A stretch of DNA of 64,000 bases, taken from assembly GCF_001558695.1 (NCBI RefSeq), contig NZ_LNTU01000001.1, forward strand, positions 310,001 to 374,000. Reading direction: 5' to 3'. This DNA is from Paramesorhizobium deserti. GTDB taxonomy: Bacteria; Pseudomonadota; Alphaproteobacteria; Rhizobiales; Rhizobiaceae. Both the position numbers and the translations under genes were made by a program. The notes under the pieces were generated by a model. It searched no databases and was not told the DNA's origin. It saw nothing but the letters and a program-made list of their open reading frames with translations. Positions 56,364-64,000 of this stretch are shown here, in pieces; positions within the stretch are counted from its first letter, which is position 1, and the number at the start of each line of letters is the position of its first letter.

Positions 56364-56759
56364 TTAATTTCCCATTTGTTTTTTGCGTTCAGCGATCGCC
56401 GCCCACAGCGGGCCGAGCGCGATTGTCACGACCGCGTGGCCGGTCAGGTCTAGGGTGTCGCTGGGAATGAGCAGCGGCGAACGCAGGGGATCGAGCGACA
56501 CGACTGCGACCAATGCGTGATCGCGGGCGCGATCGACTATCACAGGGGCCTTCTTGGCGGCTGCGTTCGGCGGCATTCCGTGGGCGACCAGCGCTTGCAT
56601 CAATGCGAGGCACCGTACGTCCCGTTCCGAAAATCTGATACGTCCGCTAGCGGTACGCTGGCCGAATTCGAAAGCCGAGCGCTGGATCCAGCCCCTGATT
56701 GAGGATTCGGGTATGTCGACAAGCAACGCCGCCTGCGCGACCGTGTAGTCGGTTTTCAT
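56364..56759 (-). CDS. MerR-like helix-turn-helix protein
   Basis: A 131-residue protein. TVAQAALLVDIPESSIRGWIQRSAFEFGQRTASGRIRFSERDVRCLALMQAL is a MerR/terminase-type winged HTH; MQALVAHGMPP follows. The rest is a beta-rich domain with SLDPLRSPLLIPSDTLDLTG. It could be a regulator of the structural operon. Abuts the coiled-coil gene with no gap. Confidence 0.65.
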   Translation of the reverse strand: MKTDYTVAQAALLVDIPESSIRGWIQRSAFEFGQRTASGRIRFSERDVRCLALMQALVAHGMPPNAAAKKAPVIVDRARDHALVAVVSLDPLRSPLLIPSDTLDLTGHAVVTIALGPLWAAIAERKKQMGN

Positions 56760-56944
56760 TTGCGACCTATGTTGAATGAGAAGAACAAAAAAGAGAACGC
56801 AGGCGCGCCGCCTGCAAGGAAAACAAGCGACGCGCGCGATCGAGCGCCGGATCGCCCCGGCGCGATGTGGAAATAGATGGCGGCGGGGAACTCCACAGAA
56901 CACCGCCGCCCATTCCCGCCGAGCACATGGAACGGCGCGAAATG

Positions 56945-56969
56945 AAAACGGGCAGCCGAAGCCGCCCGT
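56945..56969 (-). terminator. Intrinsic terminator after the early leftward operon
   Basis: Leftward stem ACGGGCGGC/GCTGCCCGT with a TTCG tetraloop, followed by TTTTC. About 50 bp past the stop at 57021. Separates replication genes from structural genes. The gap 56760-57020 otherwise holds nothing that I can name. Confidence 0.7.
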
Positions 56970-57020
56970 GAATTCATAAGACCATTATAGCATAACCATG
57001 CCGACCGACTCCTACCCCCT

Positions 57021-57866
57021 CTACGCCACGGCGCGGATGCTCCGCATATTGGAGTTCGCCGCTTGATTGATGAAGTCTGGAATCTCGCCGGCTTTGCGTC
57101 CGAGTGCGAATGTGTTCCGCGTCGGTAACGGTCCATCAGCCATACTGTTCGCGGCATCCTCGCGAGCAAAGGTGCGCAGATCCCAAAACACCTCTCTGGC
57201 GAAGATCAGGGCGTCGATGACCTTCTGGCGCCCCAGCTTGGCCGCATCTTCACTGTTGCCGCCATATTCGCGTCCGATGTCACCCATCTTCTTTCCAAAG
57301 ACGCAGGCATCAATCAGCGGGCGCCATAGATGCATCAAACGATACCGCATCATCTGGCATGCACGATGTGCAAGAATACGGCGCTCCATGCTCACGGCAT
57401 TACCCGCGTCATGACCGTACCATCGCGTAGTAATCACTGGCGCATTCGCCGTCTCGTAGCATTCTCTAACGTCTGCAGCGACCTCCCAGAGATAACCCGC
57501 AATGCGACCAGATTTGATTTCATGCTCAACGGGCAGACCTTCGCCGGCACACTTTTTGTCATGCTTCGTCGGCGCTCTGCCGGTGCGAGAAGGACCGTTG
57601 TCATTGACGGGCGCGGGCGGTGTTTTGATGTCCGGCCAGCGGACAGACGCAAAGCGGGAAACGATCTGCCTCGGGCGCTCCCGATATGGGTGGGGTTCGG
57701 ATCCTGTAAAGCCCTTTCCGCGGTCCATATAACCGAGCCAGTGATTAACGTCACAGACAGGAATGTCTTTCTGATCAATCTCAGGATGGTTGTCATTCGC
57801 CGCGATCTTCCGATCCGCGAGCAGCTTCTGAAGTTTCGTCATTACAGGTACAGCTTTGGTAGCCAT
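57021..57866 (-). CDS. Hypothetical phage protein
   Basis: A 281-residue protein with a basic, disordered first third (NDNHPEIDQKDIPVCDVNHW) and a helical second half (HRACQMMRYRLMHLWRPLIDACVFGKKMGDIGREYGGN) that looks like a late regulator/antiterminator-style HTH (inference from GDIGREYGG..DAAKLGRQKVIDAL). Last gene before an intrinsic terminator. No family named. Confidence 0.55.
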   Translation of the reverse strand: MATKAVPVMTKLQKLLADRKIAANDNHPEIDQKDIPVCDVNHWLGYMDRGKGFTGSEPHPYRERPRQIVSRFASVRWPDIKTPPAPVNDNGPSRTGRAPTKHDKKCAGEGLPVEHEIKSGRIAGYLWEVAADVRECYETANAPVITTRWYGHDAGNAVSMERRILAHRACQMMRYRLMHLWRPLIDACVFGKKMGDIGREYGGNSEDAAKLGRQKVIDALIFAREVFWDLRTFAREDAANSMADGPLPTRNTFALGRKAGEIPDFINQAANSNMRSIRAVA

Positions 57867-57915
57867 GGGTGTGGAGTTCCCTTCATAGTGCGCCAGCTAT
57901 AGCCGGCTGTGTAGG

Positions 57916-58059
57916 TTAGGCCGCTTGCTCGCGCTTGGCGTTGTCGTTGCTTGGCTTCAGGTCGGGGAAAAGTTTGTAGAATTCCGTCCACGAAATACGC
58001 CGCCCGCGGTGGGCGCCGTCCAGGCGGGGGGTGGTGGTGTCGGTGGTGCTGTCGGTCAT
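57916..58059 (-). CDS. 47-residue phage protein
   Basis: ATG 58059 with TTGGAGAAAGC upstream, stop at 57916. The product starts with a Thr-rich head (TDSTTDTTT) and has RRISWTEFYKLFPDLKPSNDN. The ribosome site and placement inside the leftward operon support it. Function unknown. Confidence 0.5.
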   Translation of the reverse strand: MTDSTTDTTTPRLDGAHRGRRISWTEFYKLFPDLKPSNDNAKREQAA

Positions 58060-58277
58060 GCTTTCTCCAAAAAAATTTATACGGGTTAGCAAAGGGGGGC
58101 ACCCTCATATTTTGAATTGGAAAACTCTACGCGTTTGCCCCACACCGGTCCGCCGTATGGCGCCTGCGTGGGGTAAGAGGTGCCCCGGTTAGGCTGGGCT
58201 GGCCATCATGTCACATCTCTCTGTATACCCCCATTAGACTGGTTAGACTGGTTAGACTCTTCTGAACTCTTACCGGT

Positions 58278-59651
58278 CTAACCAGTCTTTCCGGGGTGCA
58301 TATAAAGTCCGTAGGCCACTTTGATGGCCTCGCCGTCCTTCACCATCTTAGTCAGGAGCACATTGAGGTTGCCCTTTGGCTTCCCTATTACCTTGGCAAT
58401 CTCTGCCGGCGACATGGGGCTGATAGCATCGTCAAGGGCGGCAAGCACAGCGCGCCTTTCGGCGCTCCGCTTCACATCGTCAGCATCACCCAGAACCGAC
58501 CACTTGCCGTTGTCGAAGCGCAGGGCTTTTTCCAGTTCCTCGATGTCTCGTCCGCGGCCGTAAAGCTTCGGCCCGTCTGTGTCACGGTTGAGCACCAGGA
58601 TGCTGTCGGCCGCGCCGGTCAGGCCGTTCGTGCCGCTGATCATCTCCAGCGGGTCGCTGGCTTCCATTTTTCGGACGTGCGTAACGACCACCACGGCAAC
58701 GCGATGCTCACCGGCCCATTTCTGGAGCGGGGAAAGCGCGGCGTAATCGGCTTCATAAGAATCCTGCGTCCGCTTCTTGGCGGGGCGCACCATGGCGAGC
58801 GTATCGACGACGACGAGACGGGGCTTGCTCGCCTGCATGCGCCAGGCATCGAGGCGCCCAATCAGACCGGCATCGATCTTCGGCGCTTCCGTGTCGAGTT
58901 CCAGCCGCAAGAGGTCGGGTTGTAAAGACTTCAATGGAGGCAGCAGCGTTCGCAATCGGTCCTGCAGGCGCCGCTGGTTGTCCTCTAGCGCCAAGTACAG
59001 CGCGTCTCCTTTTTCGCATTCGGCGCCAAGGACGTGCCCGCCACTTGCCACAGCGATGCACATATCCAGTGCCAGCCAGCTTTTACCCAGCTTTGGTCGA
59101 CCACCCAGGATGGTCAGGCCTTCGGCTATGACGCCGGGAACCACATACACAACCGGTGGGAATTCCATCGACAGGAGATGTTGCGCGTTGACCGCAGTTG
59201 CGGGGCGATTATCGTTTGCCGCAATCGGTGCTGCACGGGGCGTCTCTCGCAATAACTTCCTGGCAGGCTCATCGCGCTGCTCGGCCTTCAAATCTCGCGC
59301 GACAATGCGAATGGCAACATTGTGATCGTGGGCGGGACCGCTAAGGGCGGTAATCACCATTTTCCCAGTGTCGCTGTCCAGGTACATTAACGCCTTCGTA
59401 TCCGGATCGCATTCCGGAATATCATCGACCAGCACGCACCAGCGCATGGCATCGTCTACGTCGGTGGGATCCGCTTCGGCAGGCTTAAGCTTGTCCGCGG
59501 CCAGGGTGTAATCTTCCCAGCCTATTTCGGCCGGCCGTACCATTAGGCGCCCGTGGCATTTCTCGGCGCTAGTGCGAAAGAAGTCACCAATTCGCTCTAG
59601 GTCGCGGGTTTGAATTACCGCGAGGAGCGGACTAGGCTGCGGCTGCGTCAA
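58278..59651 (-). CDS. RepA-like AAA ATPase/helicase with C-terminal winged helix
   Basis: About 457 residues. After a ~160-residue N-terminal region comes an AAA_25/RecA-like core: Walker A GGRPKLGKSW, Walker B LVVVDTLAMV, sensor region VVVVTHVRK and SGTNGLTGAADSILVL. The final ~75 residues (LDDAISPMSPAEIAKVIGKPKGNLNVLLTKMVKDG) form a winged helix. This is the hexameric RepA-type replicative helicase common on phages and islands. Start uncertain: TTG 59651 has GGGAG upstream; it overlaps the gene before by 20 nt. Confidence 0.83.
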   Translation of the reverse strand: MTQPQPSPLLAVIQTRDLERIGDFFRTSAEKCHGRLMVRPAEIGWEDYTLAADKLKPAEADPTDVDDAMRWCVLVDDIPECDPDTKALMYLDSDTGKMVITALSGPAHDHNVAIRIVARDLKAEQRDEPARKLLRETPRAAPIAANDNRPATAVNAQHLLSMEFPPVVYVVPGVIAEGLTILGGRPKLGKSWLALDMCIAVASGGHVLGAECEKGDALYLALEDNQRRLQDRLRTLLPPLKSLQPDLLRLELDTEAPKIDAGLIGRLDAWRMQASKPRLVVVDTLAMVRPAKKRTQDSYEADYAALSPLQKWAGEHRVAVVVVTHVRKMEASDPLEMISGTNGLTGAADSILVLNRDTDGPKLYGRGRDIEELEKALRFDNGKWSVLGDADDVKRSAERRAVLAALDDAISPMSPAEIAKVIGKPKGNLNVLLTKMVKDGEAIKVAYGLYMHPGKTG

Positions 59652-59895
59652 AACTATCACTCCCAACGGCGGCAAGCGCCATCTCAATTATTTCGCGACG
59701 AGCCGTCGGCGACACCGAAAGCGTGTTGCCTTCCCGGCCCGGGCCGTAAAGAAGAATACGGCCGTCAGGTGCCTCAACAAGGCTGCAGTCATAGATGGTG
59801 ACCTCGTCTGTCACCTGAAAATTAAACTTCGCAAGCGTGCGAAATCCCCGCGGCGACGGTGCTTGACGCACCGGCCGCGCTGATCTGATGCGCAT
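59632..59895 (-). CDS. SpoVG-like small protein
   Basis: An 87-residue protein. FNFQVTDEVTIYDCSLVEAPDGRILLYGPG resembles the short SpoVG-like nucleic-acid-binding proteins found before RepA-like helicases on rhizobial elements (pattern recalled, not searched). ATG 59895 with AGGATTGATTATT. Cotranscribed with the ATPase. Confidence 0.6.
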   Translation of the reverse strand: MRIRSARPVRQAPSPRGFRTLAKFNFQVTDEVTIYDCSLVEAPDGRILLYGPGREGNTLSVSPTARREIIEMALAAVGSDSFDAAAA

Positions 59896-59975
59896 AATAA
59901 TCAATCCTAGTGGAAGTATGGGGTTAGGCCGGTTGTCCGGCTCTTGCTTGTTGGCGCCCGTGGCGCGGGGAGTGG

Positions 59976-60209
59976 CTAGGCGTTAGCCAGCGAAGCTCGG
60001 ATGTTCGCTATGAACTGATTGTGTTTCGCAAGCTCTTCGCTGTCCATGTCTGATGTATCGACGGCAAGTTGGGTGGCGAGTTCTTTCTCCAATGCCTCGA
60101 TAAGCATGAGATATAAACCTTCGGCCGCCCTCTCTCCCCGACGCTTCGCTGGCAGGGCATCGATATACCGATCTATTTGGCGGATATCGGCTTCGCTGAA
60201 CTCGCTCAT
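59976..60209 (-). CDS. Small acidic hypothetical protein
   Basis: A 77-residue helical protein (EADIRQIDRYIDALPAKRRGERAAEGLYLMLIEALEKEL). ATG 60209 has GGAGGGGAGGGCAGC. Overlaps the excisionase-like gene by 4 nt. No family recognised. Confidence 0.58.
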   Translation of the reverse strand: MSEFSEADIRQIDRYIDALPAKRRGERAAEGLYLMLIEALEKELATQLAVDTSDMDSEELAKHNQFIANIRASLANA

Positions 60210-60406
60210 GCTGCCCTCCCCTCCTGCATAGATATCCAATCAATCAGCGTTGATTTCCGTGCGCAAATTATATCTCCTACTTTGAAGGTCGGGATCGCGC
60301 CAGTTGCGGCGAGATGGTAGACGCTCCTGGGCTTGAATCCGGTATAGGCAGCGATGGCGGCGGCACCCTGGAGTATGTCGAGGGCGAGTGGTTTATTGTC
60401 GTTCAT
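60206..60406 (-). CDS. AlpA/excisionase-like DNA-binding protein
   Basis: A 66-residue protein with a MerR-type HTH of the excisionase class: DILQGAAAIAAYTGFKPRSVYHLAATGAIPTFKVGDIICARKSTLIDWI. First gene of the leftward operon, divergent from the integrase. Likely acts with the integrase in excision or controls early genes. ATG 60406 with GGAG 9 nt upstream. Confidence 0.75.
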   Translation of the reverse strand: MNDNKPLALDILQGAAAIAAYTGFKPRSVYHLAATGAIPTFKVGDIICARKSTLIDWISMQEGRAA

Positions 60407-60686
60407 TACCTGTCTCCTCTTGCTGTTAATTACACATGCATCGTAACTCACCGCATGGCGAATTGTGTTAAGGGTGTCGAAACTATTTTGGTTCGTGGAG
60501 ATTGATGGATGGCCATGGGCCGGTTTAGGCAGCCCGCTTCGACGGGCGGCCGTCAGTCACATAGACCGCAATCTTCATTGTGGGCGATTAGGATGGGCCG
60601 TCAACACTGAGTTCGATTTATTTTTCCGTGCTTCTCTCCATGTCGCATGTTACGCACATTCCGTTAGTCACAACTAGGAGACTCGA

Positions 60687-61868
60687 ATGGCTGTACGAGA
60701 ACGCGTATGGACAACCAAGGGCGTCGAGAAAAAGGCATGGGTGTGCGATTACTTCGACCAGAAAGGCAAGCGTCACCTCAAGACCTTCAGGACTAAAAAA
60801 GAAGCGGATGCATTCGATTCAAAAACCCATATCGAGGTGTTGGGCCGCATCCACGTCGCGGACGCTGATACCGTCACAGTCGAGAAGGCGGGCGAACTCT
60901 GGCTGGCGGCATGCGATGGCGACCTGGAGCGCTCGACGGTCGATCAATACAAACAACATGTCGAGCTTCACATTAACCCCTTCATCGGCAAGAAGCGGCT
61001 GAACGAGATGACCGTTCCAGCCGTGCGCCACTTCCTCGATACTCTGAAGAGCGAAGGCCGTTCCGTCGCGATGGTCCGCGCGGTTCGTGTGAACCTCGGC
61101 GCTATGCTTTCCGACGCCCAGGAGCGCGGCCTTGTTGTGGTGAATGCGGTGAAGGCAAAGGGGCGCGCAAAGGGGCGTCAGCACGCAGAGGCGCGACATA
61201 AGAAGAAGGTCGAGGTAGGAATAGACATTCCCACCTCCGCCGAACTCAAAGCCATCCTCGCCGCTGCAGAGGGCAAGGCCCGTGCCTTCATTTTGACAGC
61301 CGCCATGACGGGTATGCGCGCTTCTGAGTTGCGCGGGCTGCGATGGGGCGATGTCGATTTCGTCCGCGCTGAAATCACAGTCCGGCAACGCGCTGATGCC
61401 TATCTGGAGATGGGTAGCCCTAAATCCAAGAACGGTCGCCGCACAATCCCCCTCCCCGGCCCGCTCGTCGCGGCGCTGAAGGAATGGAAGCAGGATTGCC
61501 CGAAAGGTGAACTCGGGCTTGTTTTCCCATCGGGCACGGGCGCCATTGAGTATCACAGCAACATCGTGCACCGTTGGTATCATCCGCCCCAAATCGCCGC
61601 TGGCGTATCGATCGACACCGGAAAGCGGGACAAAGACGGAAGTCCGATACTGAAACCGAAATACACTGGCCTTCATGCGCTGCGTCACTTCTACGCAAGC
61701 TGGTGCATCAATCGACCGATTGACGGCGGCCTGGGGCTACCAGCGAAAGTTGTTCAAGATAGGCTTGGGCATTCCTCGATCACGGTCACATTGGACACCT
61801 ACAGCCACCTGTTCGAACGGGGGGACGATGGGTCATTGATGGACAAAGCCGCCGCCGCATTTTTGTAG
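60687..61868 (+). CDS. int: Tyrosine recombinase (integrase)
   Basis: A 393-residue phage-type integrase. N-terminal AP2-like arm-binding region (WVCDYFDQKGKRHLKTFRTKKEADAF), SAM-like core-binding domain (STVDQYKQHVELHINPFIGKKRLNEMTVPAVRHFLDTL) and catalytic domain with Arg in GMRASELRGLRWGDVD, HxxR in GLHALRHFYAS and Tyr in LGHSSITVTLDTYSHLF. GGAG ribosome site. Its stop lies 62 bp from attR. It should recombine the tRNA-Gln site. Confidence 0.95.
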   Translation: MAVRERVWTTKGVEKKAWVCDYFDQKGKRHLKTFRTKKEADAFDSKTHIEVLGRIHVADADTVTVEKAGELWLAACDGDLERSTVDQYKQHVELHINPFIGKKRLNEMTVPAVRHFLDTLKSEGRSVAMVRAVRVNLGAMLSDAQERGLVVVNAVKAKGRAKGRQHAEARHKKKVEVGIDIPTSAELKAILAAAEGKARAFILTAAMTGMRASELRGLRWGDVDFVRAEITVRQRADAYLEMGSPKSKNGRRTIPLPGPLVAALKEWKQDCPKGELGLVFPSGTGAIEYHSNIVHRWYHPPQIAAGVSIDTGKRDKDGSPILKPKYTGLHALRHFYASWCINRPIDGGLGLPAKVVQDRLGHSSITVTLDTYSHLFERGDDGSLMDKAAAAFL

Positions 61869-61929
61869 CGACTGCAACATGTGTGCGACAGATCAGGATT
61901 TCGATAATGATTTCAAAGGCTATGTAAAA

Positions 61930-61975
61930 ACTCTGACTCCGTTGGTCTTGGTTCGGCTCCAGGTCCCCCAGCCAC
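61930..61975 (+). repeat. attR: displaced copy of tRNA-Gln 3' half
   Basis: 46-bp match to 45562-45607 with three differences: one in the anticodon-stem side and two in the T-loop, where TTCGAATCC has become TTCGGCTCC. No tRNA 5' half precedes it. Confidence 0.88.
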
Positions 61976-62142
61976 CGCCGTCTTTGCCTGTTTTCCGCCA
62001 GCGAACAACATAACGCCTCGAATTTCGCTCCTTATTCCGGAACGGTAAGAGGCGGTTGCCGGGGGAAACACTGCAGAAAAATCAACAGGCCGGTCGCGAC
62101 GAGCGCGCCAGCCTGTCGGAATATCGGTGAAACCGGCCGTGC

Positions 62143-62910
62143 TTACTGCGCCGCTTCCTCGATGATATCGGCAACCTTTTGCGGCTGCGAGACCATCACG
62201 ACATGAGAGCCGCCTTCGATCACGACGGTGCGCTTGGAGCCGGCACGATCGGCCATGAAGCCCAGGGCTTTCGCCGGGATATTCTTGTCGCCGTCACCAT
62301 AGATGAACCAGGATGGCAGCGAAGTCCACGCCGGCTTGCCCGTCTGCTCGTTGAGCGCCGCCTCGGTGATCGGGCGCTGGCCTGCGGCCATCAGCGCCGT
62401 CTGCTCGGCCGGAACGTCATGGGCGAACTGCTCGCGGAACTTTGCCTGGTCGATATAGAGGTCGACGCCGCCATCGGCGAGCTTCACCGGAGCCGCGAGC
62501 GCCGCCCCCAGGGTTCCGCCGGGAAATTTGCCGGCCAGCCCGGCCGTGGTCTCTCCCGCCTGCGGAGCGAAAGCGGCGACATAGACAAGCGACTTGACGT
62601 TGTCATGGCCGTTTGCGGCGGCGGAAATGACCGTCCCGCCGTAGGAATGGCCAACGAGGACGACCGGACCTTCGATGCTTCCCACTACGTCCGAAACATA
62701 GGCCGCGTCATTGGTAACGCTGCGCAGCGGATTGGCGGCCGCGACGACGCGGTAGCCGTCCTTCTGCAATATCTCGGTGACGCCGTTCCAGCTCGATGAA
62801 TCGGCGAAGGCGCCATGGACGAGGACGACGGTCGGCTTGGCAGGCTCCGCCGTGGCAGAACCCGAAAGAAGTGCGCCGGCAATGGCGAGGGTGGCTGCGA
62901 ATTTAGACAT
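62143..62910 (-). CDS. Exported alpha/beta hydrolase
   Basis: A 255-residue hydrolase with a signal peptide (FAATLAIAGALLSGSATA, cleavage near residue 21). Oxyanion region VVLVHGAFADSSSW, nucleophile Ser in VGHSYGGTV, acid Asp in FIYGDGDKNIP and His in GGSHVVMVSQP. Resembles salicylate esterase/EstC-like serine hydrolases. ATG 62910 has AAGGAAATTGTC. Divergent from an OhrR-like regulator with shared operators, so induction by organic peroxide or an aromatic ester is plausible. Confidence 0.88.
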   Translation of the reverse strand: MSKFAATLAIAGALLSGSATAEPAKPTVVLVHGAFADSSSWNGVTEILQKDGYRVVAAANPLRSVTNDAAYVSDVVGSIEGPVVLVGHSYGGTVISAAANGHDNVKSLVYVAAFAPQAGETTAGLAGKFPGGTLGAALAAPVKLADGGVDLYIDQAKFREQFAHDVPAEQTALMAAGQRPITEAALNEQTGKPAWTSLPSWFIYGDGDKNIPAKALGFMADRAGSKRTVVIEGGSHVVMVSQPQKVADIIEEAAQ

Positions 62911-62976
62911 GACAATTTCCTTTCTCGGTTTGCGGTTGGGTTTTCCGGTTTGGTCACATATTAATTTGCTGGCGAT

Positions 62977-62992
62977 TAATTTGTGCACGATT
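62977..62992. promoter_or_regulatory. OhrR-type operator, hydrolase-proximal
   Basis: TAATTTGTGCACGATT; its exact reverse complement occurs at 63035-63050. The GTGCAC core is palindromic. Confidence 0.65.
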
Positions 62993-63034
62993 TAAATAGT
63001 ACAGCCAAAACATCCTGTCAATAGCTTGCAAAAC

Positions 63035-63050
63035 AATCGTGCACAAATTA
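63035..63050. promoter_or_regulatory. OhrR-type operator, regulator-proximal
   Basis: AATCGTGCACAAATTA, the perfect inverse of the site 42 bp to its left. It lies 24 bp before the MarR start and probably autoregulates it. Confidence 0.65.
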
Positions 63051-63074
63051 TTTTAGCGCGATAGGAGAAAGCCT

Positions 63075-63536
63075 ATGAACCAGATGACGCAGAACGCCGA
63101 TCCCGGCATCCCCGATGTCAGCGAAATGCTATGCTTTTCAATCTATTCCGCCGGGCATGCCTTTACCCAGCTATACCGGCCGCTGCTTGACGCGATCGGC
63201 CTCACCTACCCACAGTATCTCGTGATGGTGGCCCTCTGGCGCCGCGACGGGCGGACCGTGAAGGAATTGGGCGAGACGCTTTTCCTCGATTCCAGCACAC
63301 TGACGCCGCTTCTCAAGCGGCTGGAGACCGCCGGTTTCATCACCCGCACCCGCAATCCGCGGGACGAGCGCCAGGTGCTGCTACACCTGACCGAGGAAGG
63401 CAGAAGGTTGAAAGAAAGCACCGCAGAAGTATCCCGCTGCGTCCAGGAGGCCGTCGGCATCGACGCCGATACGGCAAACAAGATCCAGGCGGCAATCGAC
63501 GCCATCCGCGACGGCATACACAAGCGCAAACCGTGA
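63075..63536 (+). CDS. OhrR-like MarR family regulator
   Basis: A 153-residue winged-helix regulator. [40 protein letters not shown] carries the reactive cysteine of OhrR (Cys23); [39 protein letters not shown] is the wing region. OhrR repressors release DNA when organic hydroperoxide oxidises that Cys. Here the partner is a hydrolase, not an Ohr peroxidase. Confidence 0.85.
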   Translation: MNQMTQNADPGIPDVSEMLCFSIYSAGHAFTQLYRPLLDAIGLTYPQYLVMVALWRRDGRTVKELGETLFLDSSTLTPLLKRLETAGFITRTRNPRDERQVLLHLTEEGRRLKESTAEVSRCVQEAVGIDADTANKIQAAIDAIRDGIHKRKP

Positions 63537-63642
63537 ATTGGCCACGGCTACCTGACGCGGCAGCTTTTATCAAAACAACCTTGGCGCTTTTCATCATCCC
63601 TCATGTCTGATACAGCGCGCCTGCCGGAGGCGCTCTCCGGTG

Positions 63643-63675
63643 CCGGTCGCAGCCTACCCGGCAAACAAAACAAGG
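63643..63675 (+). ncRNA. Second preQ1-I riboswitch, upstream of queC remnant and queD
   Basis: CCGGTCGCAGCCTACCCGG is identical to the copy before queC; the tail is CAAACAAAACAAGG, with a slightly longer joiner. The AAGG again serves as ribosome site for the ORF at 63685. It is expected to control queD only indirectly, through translation of the remnant ORF, or by transcription effects. Confidence 0.85.
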
Positions 63676-63684
63676 AACGACATC

Positions 63685-63835
63685 ATGAGAACATCCTTTG
63701 TCCGCACCGGCGGGCAGGATTCCGTTTCGCCCGTGCGCAAGGCCGTGCGGGAGAAGGCGTTTGTCGGCCTCGTTTCCCCCGAACACGAACAAGGCTGCCG
63801 TGTGGGCGCGCGGCCGCACAAGACGAAGACGGATC
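63685..63835 (+). pseudogene. Decayed 5' end of queC between riboswitch and queD
   Basis: ATG 63685 opens a frame of about 82 codons (stop at 63930, overlapping queD). Its first 31 residues align without gaps to QueC from this same window: GG at 9-10, DSVS at 12-15, Lys19 and VGL at 27-29 coincide, and DNA identity is clear to about codon 36. The PP-loop SGGLDS has become TGGQDS, and the sequence after codon ~40 is unrelated. It cannot be an active synthase; it may persist as a leader ORF coupling the riboswitch to queD. Confidence 0.75.
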
Positions 63836-64000
63836 ATGTACCGTATCACCAAGGAATTCCATTTTTCGGCCTCGCACCGGCTGACCGGCCTGCCAGAGGA
63901 ACATCCCTGCGCACGCCTGCACGGGCATAACTATATGGTCGTGGTCGAACTCTCAGCGGCCGAACTCGACGCGCACGGCTTCGTCCGCGATTATCGCGAA
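63836..64000 (+). CDS. queD: 6-carboxy-5,6,7,8-tetrahydropterin synthase (5' part, cut by window edge)
   Basis: The first 55 codons are present. MYRITKEFHFSASHRL holds the first zinc-ligand His, and CARLHGHNYMVVVEL has the catalytic Cys and the two HGH zinc ligands typical of QueD/PTPS. It converts dihydroneopterin triphosphate to CPH4 in queuosine synthesis. Its start lies 150 nt into the queC-remnant ORF, in another frame. Confidence 0.92.
   Translation, partial: MYRITKEFHFSASHRLTGLPEEHPCARLHGHNYMVVVELSAAELDAHGFVRDYRE

Larger units (their letters stand above)
45562..61975. mobile_element. Integrated phage-like element at tRNA-Gln (~16.4 kb)
   Basis: Bounded by a 46-bp near-identical repeat, the left copy being part of tRNA-Gln(CTG), with a tyrosine recombinase reading toward the right copy. 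Content: left cargo (tRNA-like gene, small regulators, lipoprotein, ParB-like remnant), SieB-like gene, and a leftward phage operon (excisionase-like, RepA-like ATPase, HTH, prohead protease, small terminase, tape measure). Portal, capsid, large terminase and lysis genes are absent. TGCAACA/TGCGACA motifs near both ends (45671, 45701, 45734, 61871) may be integrase arm sites. Confidence 0.88.

Noticed and set aside
60465-60677. 70-residue rightward frame before the integrase
   Set aside because: No ribosome site, odd composition; the region fits better as the divergent promoter region.

Overview
The window is a high-GC alphaproteobacterial chromosome segment, most likely from the Rhizobiales (Phyllobacteriaceae/Rhizobiaceae-like). 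The signs are a guaB–(RsmB-like)–guaA neighbourhood, ppx–rlmE coupling, EcfG/RpoE2-type general-stress promoters, a rhizobial-type intergenic palindromic repeat and a DctPQM TRAP system. No ribosomal RNA is present and the species cannot be named from this sequence alone.

Layout. 1-2.6 kb: the start of glgE (alpha-glucan synthesis, running off the left edge) divergent from a host-attachment-family stress protein; each has its own EcfG-like promoter. 2.7-6.6 kb: an HPP-CBS membrane protein, a DHDPS-family/RraA-family catabolic pair and a glycosyltransferase. 6.7-13.3 kb: an unusual stress-promoter-driven cluster (inositol-1-phosphate synthase, histidine phosphatase, CgeB-type glycosyltransferase, sugar nucleotidyltransferase, apparently circularly permuted glycoside hydrolase, GT4, methyltransferase) that looks like a pathway for an inositol-containing glycoconjugate of unknown structure. 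13.4-18.5 kb: preQ1 riboswitch and queC, a three-module epimerase/SPW/VKOR-like fusion, a small metal-related cluster and an SPW membrane protein. 18.7-22.6 kb: GntR regulator and TRAP transporter. 22.6-45 kb: mostly housekeeping and transport genes (TrkH, guaA, guaB, OxyR-like, ClC, TauE, rlmE, Ppx, two CrcB plus DUF190), with one decayed MFS gene.

45.53-61.98 kb is an integrated element. It sits at the 3' end of tRNA-Gln(CTG), is bounded by 46-bp imperfect att repeats and has a tyrosine integrase beside the right end. Its left part carries an odd tRNA-Arg(TCT)-like gene without a D-arm, small regulators, cargo proteins and a ParB-like pseudogene. Its right part is a leftward prophage-like operon (excisionase-like, RepA-like ATPase, small terminase, prohead protease, tape measure) that lacks portal, capsid and large terminase, so it is either a remnant or a satellite.

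62-64 kb: a secreted alpha/beta hydrolase divergent from an OhrR-like MarR regulator with two perfectly inverted operators, then a second preQ1 riboswitch. That riboswitch is followed by a decayed copy of the first ~40 codons of queC and by the start of queD. The two riboswitch copies, 50 kb apart, are the clearest sign of rearrangement in the queuosine genes.
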